DNA of 26,011 nt, taken from assembly GCA_035302145.1 (NCBI GenBank), contig DATGSX010000031.1, forward strand, positions 1 through 26,011, given 5' to 3'. Numbering within the stretch: position 1 is the stretch's first letter; every line of letters begins with the position of its first letter. The DNA comes from JAJYTI01 sp035302145 (GTDB lineage: Bacteria; Bacteroidota; Bacteroidia; Flavobacteriales; Flavobacteriaceae). Below are positions 7,995-15,082 of the stretch, one piece after another. Under the pieces are notes generated by a model that ran no database searches, was not told the DNA's origin, and was given only the letters and a program-made list of their open reading frames with translations. The position numbers and the translations under genes are program-made.

Positions 7995-8013
7995 ATCGGT
8001 TGGAGATTAAAAG

Positions 8014-9408
8014 TTATTTTCTTCCCACCATATCTTCTGGACGTACCCACTCATCAAACTCTTCGTTAGTAACATATCCTAAGCGTACAGCTTCTTCACG
8101 TAGCGTAGTACCGTTTTTATGTGCTTCATTTGCTATTTCAGCAGCTTTATAATAGCCTATTTTAGTATTCAATGCTGTAACTAACATCAACGAGTTATTC
8201 AGCATTTTTTCGATCACTGGCATGTTAGGCTCAATTCCTTGTGCACAGTTTACATCGAATGAAATACAAGCATCTCCTAATAATTGTGCTGACTCTAAAA
8301 AGTTAGCCGCCATCATAGGTTTGTAAACGTTCAACTCAAAATGTCCTTGCATCCCTCCAATAGTCATAGCAGTGTTATTACCCATTACTTGTGCAGCAAC
8401 CATAGTAATTGCTTCGGCTTGTGTAGGGTTTACTTTTCCTGGCATGATAGAAGAGCCTGGCTCGTTAGATGGAATGATTATTTCGCCAATTCCACTGCGT
8501 GGACCACTAGCTAATAGACGAATGTCGTTAGCTATTTTGTTTATGGCAACAGCTAGTTGATTTAAGGCACCATGTGACTCTACAAATGCATCGTGTGCAG
8601 CAAGCGCCTCAAATTTATTTTCTGCTGTAACAAAAGGATGTCCGGTAAACTCAGCAATATAAGAAGCCACTTTCTCTGGATAGCCATCTGGTGTATTCAA
8701 TCCTGTTCCCACAGCTGTACCACCTAGTGCTACTTCGGCTAAATGTGGTAGGGTGTTGCGTAATGCTCTTAGACCATGTTCTAGTTGCGAAGCATAGCCA
8801 CTAAATTCTTGACCTAAAGTTAACGGCGTAGCATCCATTAAGTGAGTTCTACCAATTTTTACAATATCTTTAAACTCCTCTGCCTTTTTCGCTAAGGTCG
8901 CGTGTAATTGCTCTACTCCTGGAATAGTAACTTCTACTATCTTTTTATATGCAGCAATATGCATTCCGGTAGGGAAGGTATCGTTGGATGATTGCGACTT
9001 GTTTACATCGTCATTAGGTTGTAATACTTTTTCGCCCTCGCCAATTTTCTTTCCTGCTAGTTGCTGTGCGCGGTTAGAAATTACCTCATTAACGTTCATA
9101 TTGCTTTGTGTACCGCTTCCAGTTTGCCAAATAACCAAAGGAAACTGATCGTCATGCTTTCCTTCAAGGATTTCGTCACAAACTTGTGCAATCAAATCTC
9201 TTTTTTCTTCTGGAAGAACACCTAATTCACAGTTGGTATAGGCTGCTGCTTTTTTTAAGTAAGCAAAGCCATAAACAACCTCAATTGGCATCGATGCACT
9301 TCTACCAATTTTAAAATTAGTGCGTGAACGTTCAGTTTGTGCTCCCCACAGTTTGTCTGCAGGAACTTTAACCTCACCCATGGTGTCTTTTTCAATTCTG
9401 TATTCCAT
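8014..9408 (-). CDS. fumC: Class II fumarate hydratase
   Basis: This soluble TCA-cycle enzyme interconverts fumarate and L-malate. Its 464 residues are the usual length for iron-independent homotetrameric fumarases. The superfamily signature GSSIMPGKVNPTQ is at 318-330, with the mobile-loop catalytic serine at 319/320. The partner histidine is H189 in GRTHLMDATP. The substrate-binding segments TGSGTQSNMNVNE (96-108) and SSNDTFPTGMH (140-150) are intact. SSNDTFPTGMH and the absence of aspartase-type replacements favour fumarase over aspartate ammonia-lyase. It is a single leftward gene with a TATATTTG box about 60 bases upstream and a terminator shared with the convergent glycanase gene. Confidence 0.96.
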   Translation of the reverse strand: MEYRIEKDTMGEVKVPADKLWGAQTERSRTNFKIGRSASMPIEVVYGFAYLKKAAAYTNCELGVLPEEKRDLIAQVCDEILEGKHDDQFPLVIWQTGSGTQSNMNVNEVISNRAQQLAGKKIGEGEKVLQPNDDVNKSQSSNDTFPTGMHIAAYKKIVEVTIPGVEQLHATLAKKAEEFKDIVKIGRTHLMDATPLTLGQEFSGYASQLEHGLRALRNTLPHLAEVALGGTAVGTGLNTPDGYPEKVASYIAEFTGHPFVTAENKFEALAAHDAFVESHGALNQLAVAINKIANDIRLLASGPRSGIGEIIIPSNEPGSSIMPGKVNPTQAEAITMVAAQVMGNNTAMTIGGMQGHFELNVYKPMMAANFLESAQLLGDACISFDVNCAQGIEPNMPVIEKMLNNSLMLVTALNTKIGYYKAAEIANEAHKNGTTLREEAVRLGYVTNEEFDEWVRPEDMVGRK

Positions 9409-9465
9409 AATAAAGTAAATGTTTTATTAGATATGATGTTTATAATCGCTTCAAAAAAACAAATA

Positions 9466-9473
9466 CAAATATA
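9466..9473 (-). promoter_or_regulatory. -7 promoter box (TATATTTG) of fumC
   Basis: The minus strand reads TATATTTG, an exact consensus match. No TTG lies at a good -33 distance. The leader would be about 50 bases. Confidence 0.45.
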
Positions 9474-9565
9474 ATGAATTAGTAAGTTAACCTTGGTGTG
9501 TTTCCTTGTTTTCCAAGGCTATAAAAAAGTTTAATCTACAAACTGCTTATAATTTTGAGTTTTAC

Positions 9566-9596
9566 TTGTACTAAATAAATAAACCCCGTATATTTG
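9566..9596 (+). promoter_or_regulatory. Promoter of the 60-residue membrane protein
   Basis: TTG at 9566-9568, a spacer of 20, and TATATTTG at 9589-9596. Both elements and the spacing fit the Bacteroidota sigma-A consensus. The predicted leader is about 20 bases. Confidence 0.65.
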
Positions 9597-9622
9597 ACCT
9601 TGAAATAAATCAGATACTTACT

Positions 9623-9805
9623 ATGTTTACTGCACTTGTATTTACATTTAATCAATATTTAGGCTTTTTAGCATTTTTAATTATCGCCTTAATGGGATTC
9701 TGGCTCTTACTTTTCTTAACTGCATTCATCCCTTACTGGATAGGTGGTGCAATAAAAGAGCGCATGCAATTAAAACGTGCAGAGCAGAAGGAATTAGAAG
9801 AATAA
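9623..9805 (+). CDS. Small membrane protein, unknown function
   Basis: The protein has 60 residues and I do not recognise it. It has one long or two very short hydrophobic helices (about 3-38), with an FxxFLxxALMGFWLLLFLTAFIPYW core. A conserved-looking IPYWIGGAIKERM follows, then a charged cytoplasmic tail (KRAEQKELEE). The basic/acidic amphipathic tail suggests an inner-membrane anchor or a regulator of a membrane complex, but no partner is adjacent. It is supported as a real gene by an exact TTG-N20-TATATTTG promoter 27 bases upstream of ATG and by a good terminator 38 bases downstream. It is divergent from fumC. Confidence 0.7.
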   Translation: MFTALVFTFNQYLGFLAFLIIALMGFWLLLFLTAFIPYWIGGAIKERMQLKRAEQKELEE

Positions 9806-9810
9806 TATAG

Positions 9811-9827
9811 CGTAACAAATCGTTACG
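9811..9827. repeat. Small inverted repeat after the 60-residue protein gene
   Basis: cgtaac (9811-9816) / gttacg (9822-9827) forms a 6-bp stem with a 5-base loop, just after the stop codon and before the main terminator. Confidence 0.4.
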
Positions 9828-9843
9828 AAGATTGTATAGAACT

Positions 9844-9873
9844 AGGGATGCTTGAAAAAGCTATCCCTTTTTT
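9844..9873 (+). terminator. Terminator after the 60-residue protein gene
   Basis: agggat-gctt-GAAA-aagc-(t)-atccct (9844-9868) has a GNRA-type tetraloop and one bulge, followed by tttttt. Confidence 0.85.
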
Positions 9874-10453
9874 ACTTTATTGTAATTTCTTAAATCCTTT
9901 TTTGAATAGACTCTTGGTAATAAATAAGATGTAGCTTCCTTTTAAACTTTTAGTTCCCTTATATACTAGATGTTTACTTTTGATTTATTTGAAAAACTTT
10001 ACTTAGCGTCTTTACCCGTATGACAATTAAATGGATTGCCTGTAAAGTATCCTAAAGCTCTTTATGCTTATGGTGTTTTGTATATTGAAGTTGCTTTTGA
10101 AAATAGTGGTATATACTCTTCTTTAATATTTTTGATCCGTGGGATTTCGTCTCTCACATTTTGCAAGTTTTTTGTTTCCTACATACCTCAAGAATTTCAC
10201 TCATAGGTCACTAAAGGATATTTAAAAATCAAATAAGGATAACGAGTGCAAGAAGTTTGTTCTCTGTCTAATTTGTGTACTATTCGCTACCTCATGAATC
10301 TAGCATATCGCCTCTGCTTTCAACGTTAGTATATAGAAATTCGACTTTAGCTGCTTACTAAGTAGCGTACTGTAACTTAACCAAATACTGTTTTTCTTTA
10401 ATTATAAGAAGAGAGGTGGTTTACGTGTAATAATTTTTATATCAACAAAAATA
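9874..10453. other. 580-base gene-free stretch
   Basis: There is no ORF with ATG and no strong structure. A 61-codon frame without ATG (10024-10206, plus strand) is open but lacks a promoter or recognisable residues. A GU-containing hairpin (gctgctt/aagtagc) lies near 10350-10366. Confidence 0.5.
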
Positions 10454-10481
10454 AAGCTGCTAGTTTTTCAACTAACAGCTT
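10447..10481 (-). terminator. Terminator after the outer-membrane receptor gene
   Basis: On the minus strand, aagctg-tagtt pairs with aacta-cagctt (positions 10481 to 10454) with one mismatch, followed by tttatttttg. Confidence 0.75.
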
Positions 10482-10534
10482 ACTTGCTTACTACAAACTT
10501 CTATATTTTGTAGTATTGGGGAGCAATAAAATCT

Positions 10535-13015
10535 TTAAAACCCTCCTTCTTCTTCAAAGTCGCCATTAGCTCTATTTTGTCTACGGCTACTTCTTTGCAT
10601 GTCTTGTTTAGATTGATTGAATCTATAGGTAAAAGATACATTAATTGAGCGTGGCATCCATTGGCGCTCACTATCACTTATAAATGTTTCACTTACCGTA
10701 TAAGATTTGCGTTTTCTTGTGTCTAACAAGTCTCTAACGTTCACACCTACTGTTCCATTTCCATCAAATACATCTTTACTTAATGCCATGTCTAGAGAGA
10801 ACATTCCGTCGGTTTCAGTTTGTGAATTCTTTCTTTTACCGCGATAGAAAGCGTTTGTTTGCCAATCTATTTTGCCTGGTAAAGTTACTTTAGAGCTAAA
10901 TCTAGTAAACCAGCTATTGTCTTTGGCTCCATAATCTACTCCATTAAACTCTCCTGTAGTGTTGAAGGTAAATAGGTTAAAGCTTCCGTTAAATCGCAAC
11001 CATCGTTCTGGGTTGTACATAAAACTAGCTTCCACTCCATAGCGTTTGTTTGTAGATAGGTTTATTGGAATAGCACGGATAATTGGAATGCCGTTAGACG
11101 TTAGCTCTCCTGTATCTTCGCTTATCACCTCAAAAGAATCTTCTTCTACTTGATAGTAAATCGATGCGTTGAAAGTGAACTTTTCCCAACGCTTTAAATA
11201 TCCTAAATCAAAAGTATTGGAATAAGCAGGGTCTAATCCAGGGTTTCCTTGGAAGATATTAGATTCACTCGATCTAGAAGGGAATGGGTTAATGAACCAA
11301 CGTCTTGGACGGTTAATTCTTCGGTTATATCCTAAAGAAAAACTTTGCATTTCATCTATCTCATAATTGATGTTGGCAGTAGGGAACAAGCCAATGTAAT
11401 CTTTGTCGAAATCGTAAATACTATAATCTACATCCGATGCATCTGCTGCACCATCTATTTCACCTTTTAATTTAGTCGCTTCCATACGAAGGCCTAATAA
11501 TACAGAGAAATCGCCAAATCTATCGCCATATTGCGTGTATAGTGCGTGGGTGTTTTGCGTATAATCAAAAATATTTGACAAGTCATTATTTGTAATATAA
11601 TCACTAGTTGGGCTTGTTTGGTCGTCTACTTGATAATCTGTAACCGAATTGCTTAAGTCGGAACGATATCCTGCTTCAAACTGCTTATCGCCTATAGGAA
11701 GTACATAATCAACTTGTATTAAGAAATTATCTCTGGTGCTAAAGTCCCAAATTTTTTCACCAGGTAGTAGTTCCTCAGGTAGAGTATTGTACTCTTCAAT
11801 AGTAGATCTACCATCTCTTTTACTACGGTCGTATTGGAAATCAGCTGTTAGCTTTTGACCGTTATCGTCCAATCTATTTTCGTAGTTTAATGAGAACTGG
11901 ACATTGTTGTCTTTATTTTTTCCATTCTCCTCTCGGGTACGAGCTTTTCTAAGGGTATGGCTTCTATCAAACTCCTCAGTTAAGTTGGTATTTCTATTAT
12001 CGTTATTTCCGATACGTAGAAAACCTGAAGCTGTTAAGGATGATTGATCGTTTAAGAAATACTCTATTCCTAAATGCGTATTGAAACCACGTCGCCAGCG
12101 AAGGTTTTCACCATCTTCGTTTACAAAAGGTCTTTCGCGATCAGGATTTAGATATTCGTTATTAGAGTAGGAGCTTCCTGTAGACTCTCTATATCTATAT
12201 CCGGTATTATTAAAGATATTAAACTTGTTAGTACGTAGGTTTAAACTCGTTGAAATACCTGCATTTAATGGATCGCCTCCATTAACACGTACCGAACCAT
12301 TTATACCTAATGTGTTTTCTTGTTTTAAAATAATGTTGATAATACCAGCTGTTCCTTCTGCATCATACCTTGCCGATGGTGAAGTAATAACTTCAACACT
12401 TTCAATAGCTTCGGATGGTAGCTGACGTAGTGCATCGGTAGAGTCAAATCCGGCTAAAGCAGAGGGCTTTCCGTTAATAAGGATACGTACATTGTCGTTA
12501 CCACGTAGGCTTATGGCCCCTTCAACATCTACAGAAACCGAAGGAACGTTGTCTAGTACATCGCTTATCGTAGCTCCACTTGTAGTTAGGTCTTTACCTA
12601 TATTATATACTTTTTTATCAAGATGTATTTGTACCTCTGTAGTTTCAGCTCGAATAACTACTTCGTCTAATAAACCTGAATCAAGTGCTAAATTAACGGT
12701 AGGTAATTCGCGATTACTTTTATTAATCACTTGATTCTTTAACTCTTTAGTTTCGAATGAAATAAACTCATATCGAACAGTATAGGTGCCTGCTGGCACT
12801 TTGATATTAAATTTACCCTCATGGTCGGTGATACCACCATTAACCATAGTGTTGTCTGCATCTATAAAAACAACAGTAGCAAATTCCAGTGGGGTACCTG
12901 ATGAAGCATCTAAAACTTTTCCAGTGGCTTCAATTTGGCTTTGTGCAAAAGCAGTAATAGTAAGAAAGAAACTAAATAGAATTAGTAAGGGTTCCGTAAA
13001 CGGGGATTTTTTCAT
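10535..13015 (-). CDS. TonB-dependent receptor-like outer-membrane beta-barrel protein
   Basis: The protein has 826 residues. A Sec signal peptide (1-25, ending AFAQ) is followed by a carboxypeptidase-regulatory-like beta-sandwich (about 28-110, starting with the ATGKVLDASSGTPLEFATV segment). A plug-like domain follows (about 115-232), with SGATISDVLDNVPSV, ISLRGNDNVRILINGKP and the plug end SARYDAEGTAGIINIILK. A long beta-barrel (about 240-810) of the OMP_b-brl family then ends in the polar tail RANGDFEEEGGF that is frequent in this group. It is not SusC-like and no SusD gene is adjacent, so the substrate is unknown; iron chelators, peptides or cofactors are possible. It is a single leftward gene with a leader of about 120 bases. 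Confidence 0.87.
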   Translation of the reverse strand: MKKSPFTEPLLILFSFFLTITAFAQSQIEATGKVLDASSGTPLEFATVVFIDADNTMVNGGITDHEGKFNIKVPAGTYTVRYEFISFETKELKNQVINKSNRELPTVNLALDSGLLDEVVIRAETTEVQIHLDKKVYNIGKDLTTSGATISDVLDNVPSVSVDVEGAISLRGNDNVRILINGKPSALAGFDSTDALRQLPSEAIESVEVITSPSARYDAEGTAGIINIILKQENTLGINGSVRVNGGDPLNAGISTSLNLRTNKFNIFNNTGYRYRESTGSSYSNNEYLNPDRERPFVNEDGENLRWRRGFNTHLGIEYFLNDQSSLTASGFLRIGNNDNRNTNLTEEFDRSHTLRKARTREENGKNKDNNVQFSLNYENRLDDNGQKLTADFQYDRSKRDGRSTIEEYNTLPEELLPGEKIWDFSTRDNFLIQVDYVLPIGDKQFEAGYRSDLSNSVTDYQVDDQTSPTSDYITNNDLSNIFDYTQNTHALYTQYGDRFGDFSVLLGLRMEATKLKGEIDGAADASDVDYSIYDFDKDYIGLFPTANINYEIDEMQSFSLGYNRRINRPRRWFINPFPSRSSESNIFQGNPGLDPAYSNTFDLGYLKRWEKFTFNASIYYQVEEDSFEVISEDTGELTSNGIPIIRAIPINLSTNKRYGVEASFMYNPERWLRFNGSFNLFTFNTTGEFNGVDYGAKDNSWFTRFSSKVTLPGKIDWQTNAFYRGKRKNSQTETDGMFSLDMALSKDVFDGNGTVGVNVRDLLDTRKRKSYTVSETFISDSERQWMPRSINVSFTYRFNQSKQDMQRSSRRQNRANGDFEEEGGF

Positions 13016-13063
13016 TATAATTGATTTGATTTCGTTATTTATACAGGTTGGACTGCAATACCG

Positions 13064-13082
13064 CCTAAGGGTTTAACCTAAG
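13064..13082. repeat. Direct repeat CCTAAG-N7-CCTAAG in the receptor leader
   Basis: CCTAAG at 13064-13069 and 13077-13082, with the near palindrome GGTTTAACC between. It lies in the transcribed leader of the receptor gene (about 50 to 70 bases before the start), so it may be a regulator site or part of RNA structure. Confidence 0.35.
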
Positions 13083-13140
13083 ACTGTTAAAAAAAAGTTA
13101 ATAATTGCAGGGTTACCTTTTACAATTTAATTAACGGCTG

Positions 13141-13148
13141 CAAAGGTA
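13141..13148 (-). promoter_or_regulatory. -7 promoter box (TACCTTTG) of the receptor gene
   Basis: The minus strand reads TACCTTTGCA, an exact TAnnTTTG match. It predicts a 5' leader of about 120 bases. Confidence 0.5.
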
Positions 13149-13319
13149 GTTTAAAATTATTTTTAAACATAGATTGGCATTAATTATAATATATATCGTT
13201 TAAAACGTGCTATGTTACCAATAAGATGTGTGGATTTGATGGTATGAGTGGTGTATTCCTAGTAAAATAGTATTAATACTGGCTGTAAATTATAAATGGA
13301 GGTAGAGGCTGTATATATC

Positions 13320-13351
13320 TAGAAAAGATTTCTTTTTAGCAGTCTTTTCTA
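13320..13351. repeat. 9-bp inverted repeat upstream of rpmE2
   Basis: tagaaaaga (13320-13328) is exactly complementary to tcttttcta (13343-13351), with a 14-base loop. It lies just upstream of the distal rpmE2 promoter. There is no T-run. Confidence 0.4.
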
Positions 13352-13397
13352 TTTAGCATAGTAAAGTTTCGGGAATTGTTACAAAATTGCAATAAAC

Positions 13398-13429
13398 TTG
13401 GTTAGTGTTACGAATATTATATATATTTG
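13398..13429 (+). promoter_or_regulatory. Distal promoter (P1) of rpmE2
   Basis: TTG at 13398-13400, a spacer of 21, and TATATTTG at 13422-13429. Both elements match the Bacteroidota consensus. Confidence 0.6.
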
Positions 13430-13499
13430 CCGTTTATAAGCTACTTTCGTACAAGGCTTAAATTTAAATTTAGATAGTTTTTTAGCCAAAAATATTATC

Positions 13500-13507
13500 T
13501 ATATTTG
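13500..13507 (+). promoter_or_regulatory. Proximal -7 box (P2) of rpmE2
   Basis: TATATTTG followed by CAT, exact TAnnTTTG, 40 bases before ATG 13548. The -33 position is T-rich but lacks TTG. Confidence 0.5.
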
Positions 13508-13547
13508 CATACTTAATTATTGAAGGATTTTAAAGAAATAAAAAGAA

Positions 13548-13820
13548 ATGAAAAAAGGCATTCACCCGGACAATTATAGAGTTGTAGCATTCAAAGACAT
13601 GTCGAACGACGATGTTTTCTTAACTAGGTCTACAGCTAGTAGCGATGAGACTATTGAAGTAGATGGCGTAGAGTATCCTTTAGTAAAGCTAGAGATATCT
13701 AGAACGTCCCATCCTTACTATACTGGTAAGCAAAAGTTGTTGGATACTGCTGGACGTATTGATAAGTTCAAGTCGAAGTACGCTAAATTCAACAAGAAGA
13801 AAGACAAGAAAGAAGAGTAA
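13548..13820 (+). CDS. rpmE2: 50S ribosomal protein L31, type B
   Basis: The protein has 90 residues. The opening MKKGIHPDNYRVVAFKDMS, the insert with DGVEYPLVKLEIS, and SHPYYTGKQK-x-LDTAGRIDKF define L31. There are no cysteines, so it is the zinc-free type B (YkgM-like) form rather than the CxxC zinc-ribbon type A. The C-terminus is a lysine-rich tail (KKKDKKEE). It binds the large subunit near the 5S rRNA and the intersubunit bridge. It has tandem promoter-like boxes, as expected for a ribosomal gene, and a perfect terminator. The next gene is the GlmU-like enzyme, a neighbour order I recall from other Flavobacteriaceae. Confidence 0.95.
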   Translation: MKKGIHPDNYRVVAFKDMSNDDVFLTRSTASSDETIEVDGVEYPLVKLEISRTSHPYYTGKQKLLDTAGRIDKFKSKYAKFNKKKDKKEE

Positions 13821-13843
13821 ATCTTACAGCATTTATTATATAT

Positions 13844-13877
13844 AAAGCCTTCGTTTATTAAAACGAAGGCTTTTTTT
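13844..13877 (+). terminator. Terminator after rpmE2
   Basis: A perfect 13-bp stem, aaagccttcgttt (13844-13856) / aaacgaaggcttt (13861-13873), has loop atta and a T-run to 13877. Confidence 0.93.
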
Positions 13878-13880
13878 ATT

Positions 13881-13888
13881 TATTTTTG
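13881..13888 (+). promoter_or_regulatory. -7 box (TATTTTTG) of the GlmU-like gene
   Basis: An exact TAnnTTTG directly after the rpmE2 terminator, 21 bases before ATG 13910. It includes the in-frame TTG at 13886, which argues that the TTG is not a start codon. Confidence 0.4.
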
Positions 13889-13909
13889 ATATTAAATATT
13901 TATCTACTT

Positions 13910-15082
13910 ATGAACTATATATTATATGACAGTGAAGTTAGAGATAACCTGCTTCCGTTAACCTACACTAGGCCTGTTGCTGATTTGAGAATTGGAATTC
14001 TGACCATTCGTGAAAAGTGGGAGAAACTACTCCAAGCAACCACCTCTACCAAAACAGAGGAATATTTGTCAGAAAAATTTCCATTAGAACAAAAGGAAAA
14101 GAATATTTTTATAAATGCTTCCTTCTTACCTTCCGAAAACCTAGCGAGAATGGTAAGCAACCTAAAAGAGAATCAGGCTATATTTTTTAAAGAAACTCCT
14201 ATAGCTTACTTCTACACCCCAAACCAGAAAGTAGATTTTAGTACGTTTGATGTAATTTCTTATAGTCATACCGATGTTATACAAATAACCCAGGTTTACG
14301 ACTTATTTTCTCTAAATGAGGAAGCTTTAAAAAGAGACTTTGCTTTTTTGACAAAAAACAGAAAGTCACAGCCTATACCAGATCACGTATTTACTGTAAA
14401 TGACGATAATATATTTATAGAGGAAGGCGCTACTCTTCTTAACTGCTCATTGAATGCTTCCGACGGCCCTATATATATAGGAGCAGACACCACTGTAATG
14501 GAGGGAGTGCATATTCGAGGTGCTTTTGCACTTTGCGAACACGCTATGGTTAAGATGGGGGCAAAAATATATGGCGCTACTACTATCGGTCCACATAGTA
14601 GGGTAGGAGGAGAGGTGACAAACTCTGTGTTTATAGGGTATTCCAATAAAGGTCACGATGGGTTTTTAGGAAATTCCGTTTTAGGCGAATGGTGTAATAT
14701 TGGTGCAGATTCCAATAATTCCAATTTAAAAAACAACTACGCATCTGTTAGGTTGTGGAATTATCCAGCAGGAAGATTTCTAGATACCCAGTTGCAGTTT
14801 TGTGGACTTATCATGGGCGATCATAGCAAATGCGGCATTAATACCATGTTCAATACCGGTACCGTTGTCGGCGTAAGCGCGAATATCTATGGTTCAGGTT
14901 TCCCAAGAAACTTTATTCCTAGTTTTAGCTGGGGAGGAGCATCGGGGGTAACGACATATAAAATAGATAAAGTCTTTGAAGTGGCCGATGTGGTTATGAA
15001 GCGCCGTAACGTATCTCTAGAAGAGGTTGATAAAAAGATACTAAATACTGTTTTTGAACTGACTAAGTCTTATAGAGGCTAA
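13910..15082 (+). CDS. Bacteroidota GlmU-like sugar-1-phosphate nucleotidyltransferase/acetyltransferase
   Basis: The protein has 390 residues from ATG 13910 (MNYILYDSEVRDNLL). The frame is open back to a TTG at 13886, which lies in the promoter box. The N-terminal half resembles the divergent 'NTP_transf_4' domain with PLTYTRPVADLRIGI (16-30). The usual GxGTRM loop of GlmU is absent, as is normal in this branch. From about 165 to 350 there are left-handed beta-helix hexapeptide repeats (IYIGADTTVMEGVHI, GAKIYGATTIGPHSRVGGE) and an IGYSNKGHDG-type acetyl-CoA site region. The family is thought to supply UDP-GlcNAc for the cell wall in Bacteroidota (alternative GlmU, TIGR03991 type). The stop overlaps the convergent lipoprotein gene by 4 bases. 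Confidence 0.85.
   Translation: MNYILYDSEVRDNLLPLTYTRPVADLRIGILTIREKWEKLLQATTSTKTEEYLSEKFPLEQKEKNIFINASFLPSENLARMVSNLKENQAIFFKETPIAYFYTPNQKVDFSTFDVISYSHTDVIQITQVYDLFSLNEEALKRDFAFLTKNRKSQPIPDHVFTVNDDNIFIEEGATLLNCSLNASDGPIYIGADTTVMEGVHIRGAFALCEHAMVKMGAKIYGATTIGPHSRVGGEVTNSVFIGYSNKGHDGFLGNSVLGEWCNIGADSNNSNLKNNYASVRLWNYPAGRFLDTQLQFCGLIMGDHSKCGINTMFNTGTVVGVSANIYGSGFPRNFIPSFSWGGASGVTTYKIDKVFEVADVVMKRRNVSLEEVDKKILNTVFELTKSYRG

Larger units (their letters stand above)
13016..13547. other. 532-base divergent regulatory region
   Basis: The region separates the leftward receptor gene from rightward rpmE2. It holds the receptor leader and its -7 box, a 9-bp inverted repeat tagaaaaga/tcttttcta (13320-13328/13343-13351), and two promoters for rpmE2. 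There is no ORF. Confidence 0.5.

Noticed and set aside
9490..9524. ccttgg/ccaagg inverted repeat upstream of fumC
   Set aside because: It has only a 6-bp stem with a long loop and is probably chance.
12225..13076. Several plus-strand ORFs of 60-96 codons opposite the outer-membrane receptor gene
   Set aside because: They are antisense shadows of a clearly coding frame, without residues or signals of their own.
13886..13909. TTG start for the GlmU-like gene
   Set aside because: It is part of a TATTTTTG promoter box; MNYILYDSEVRD from ATG 13910 fits the family start.
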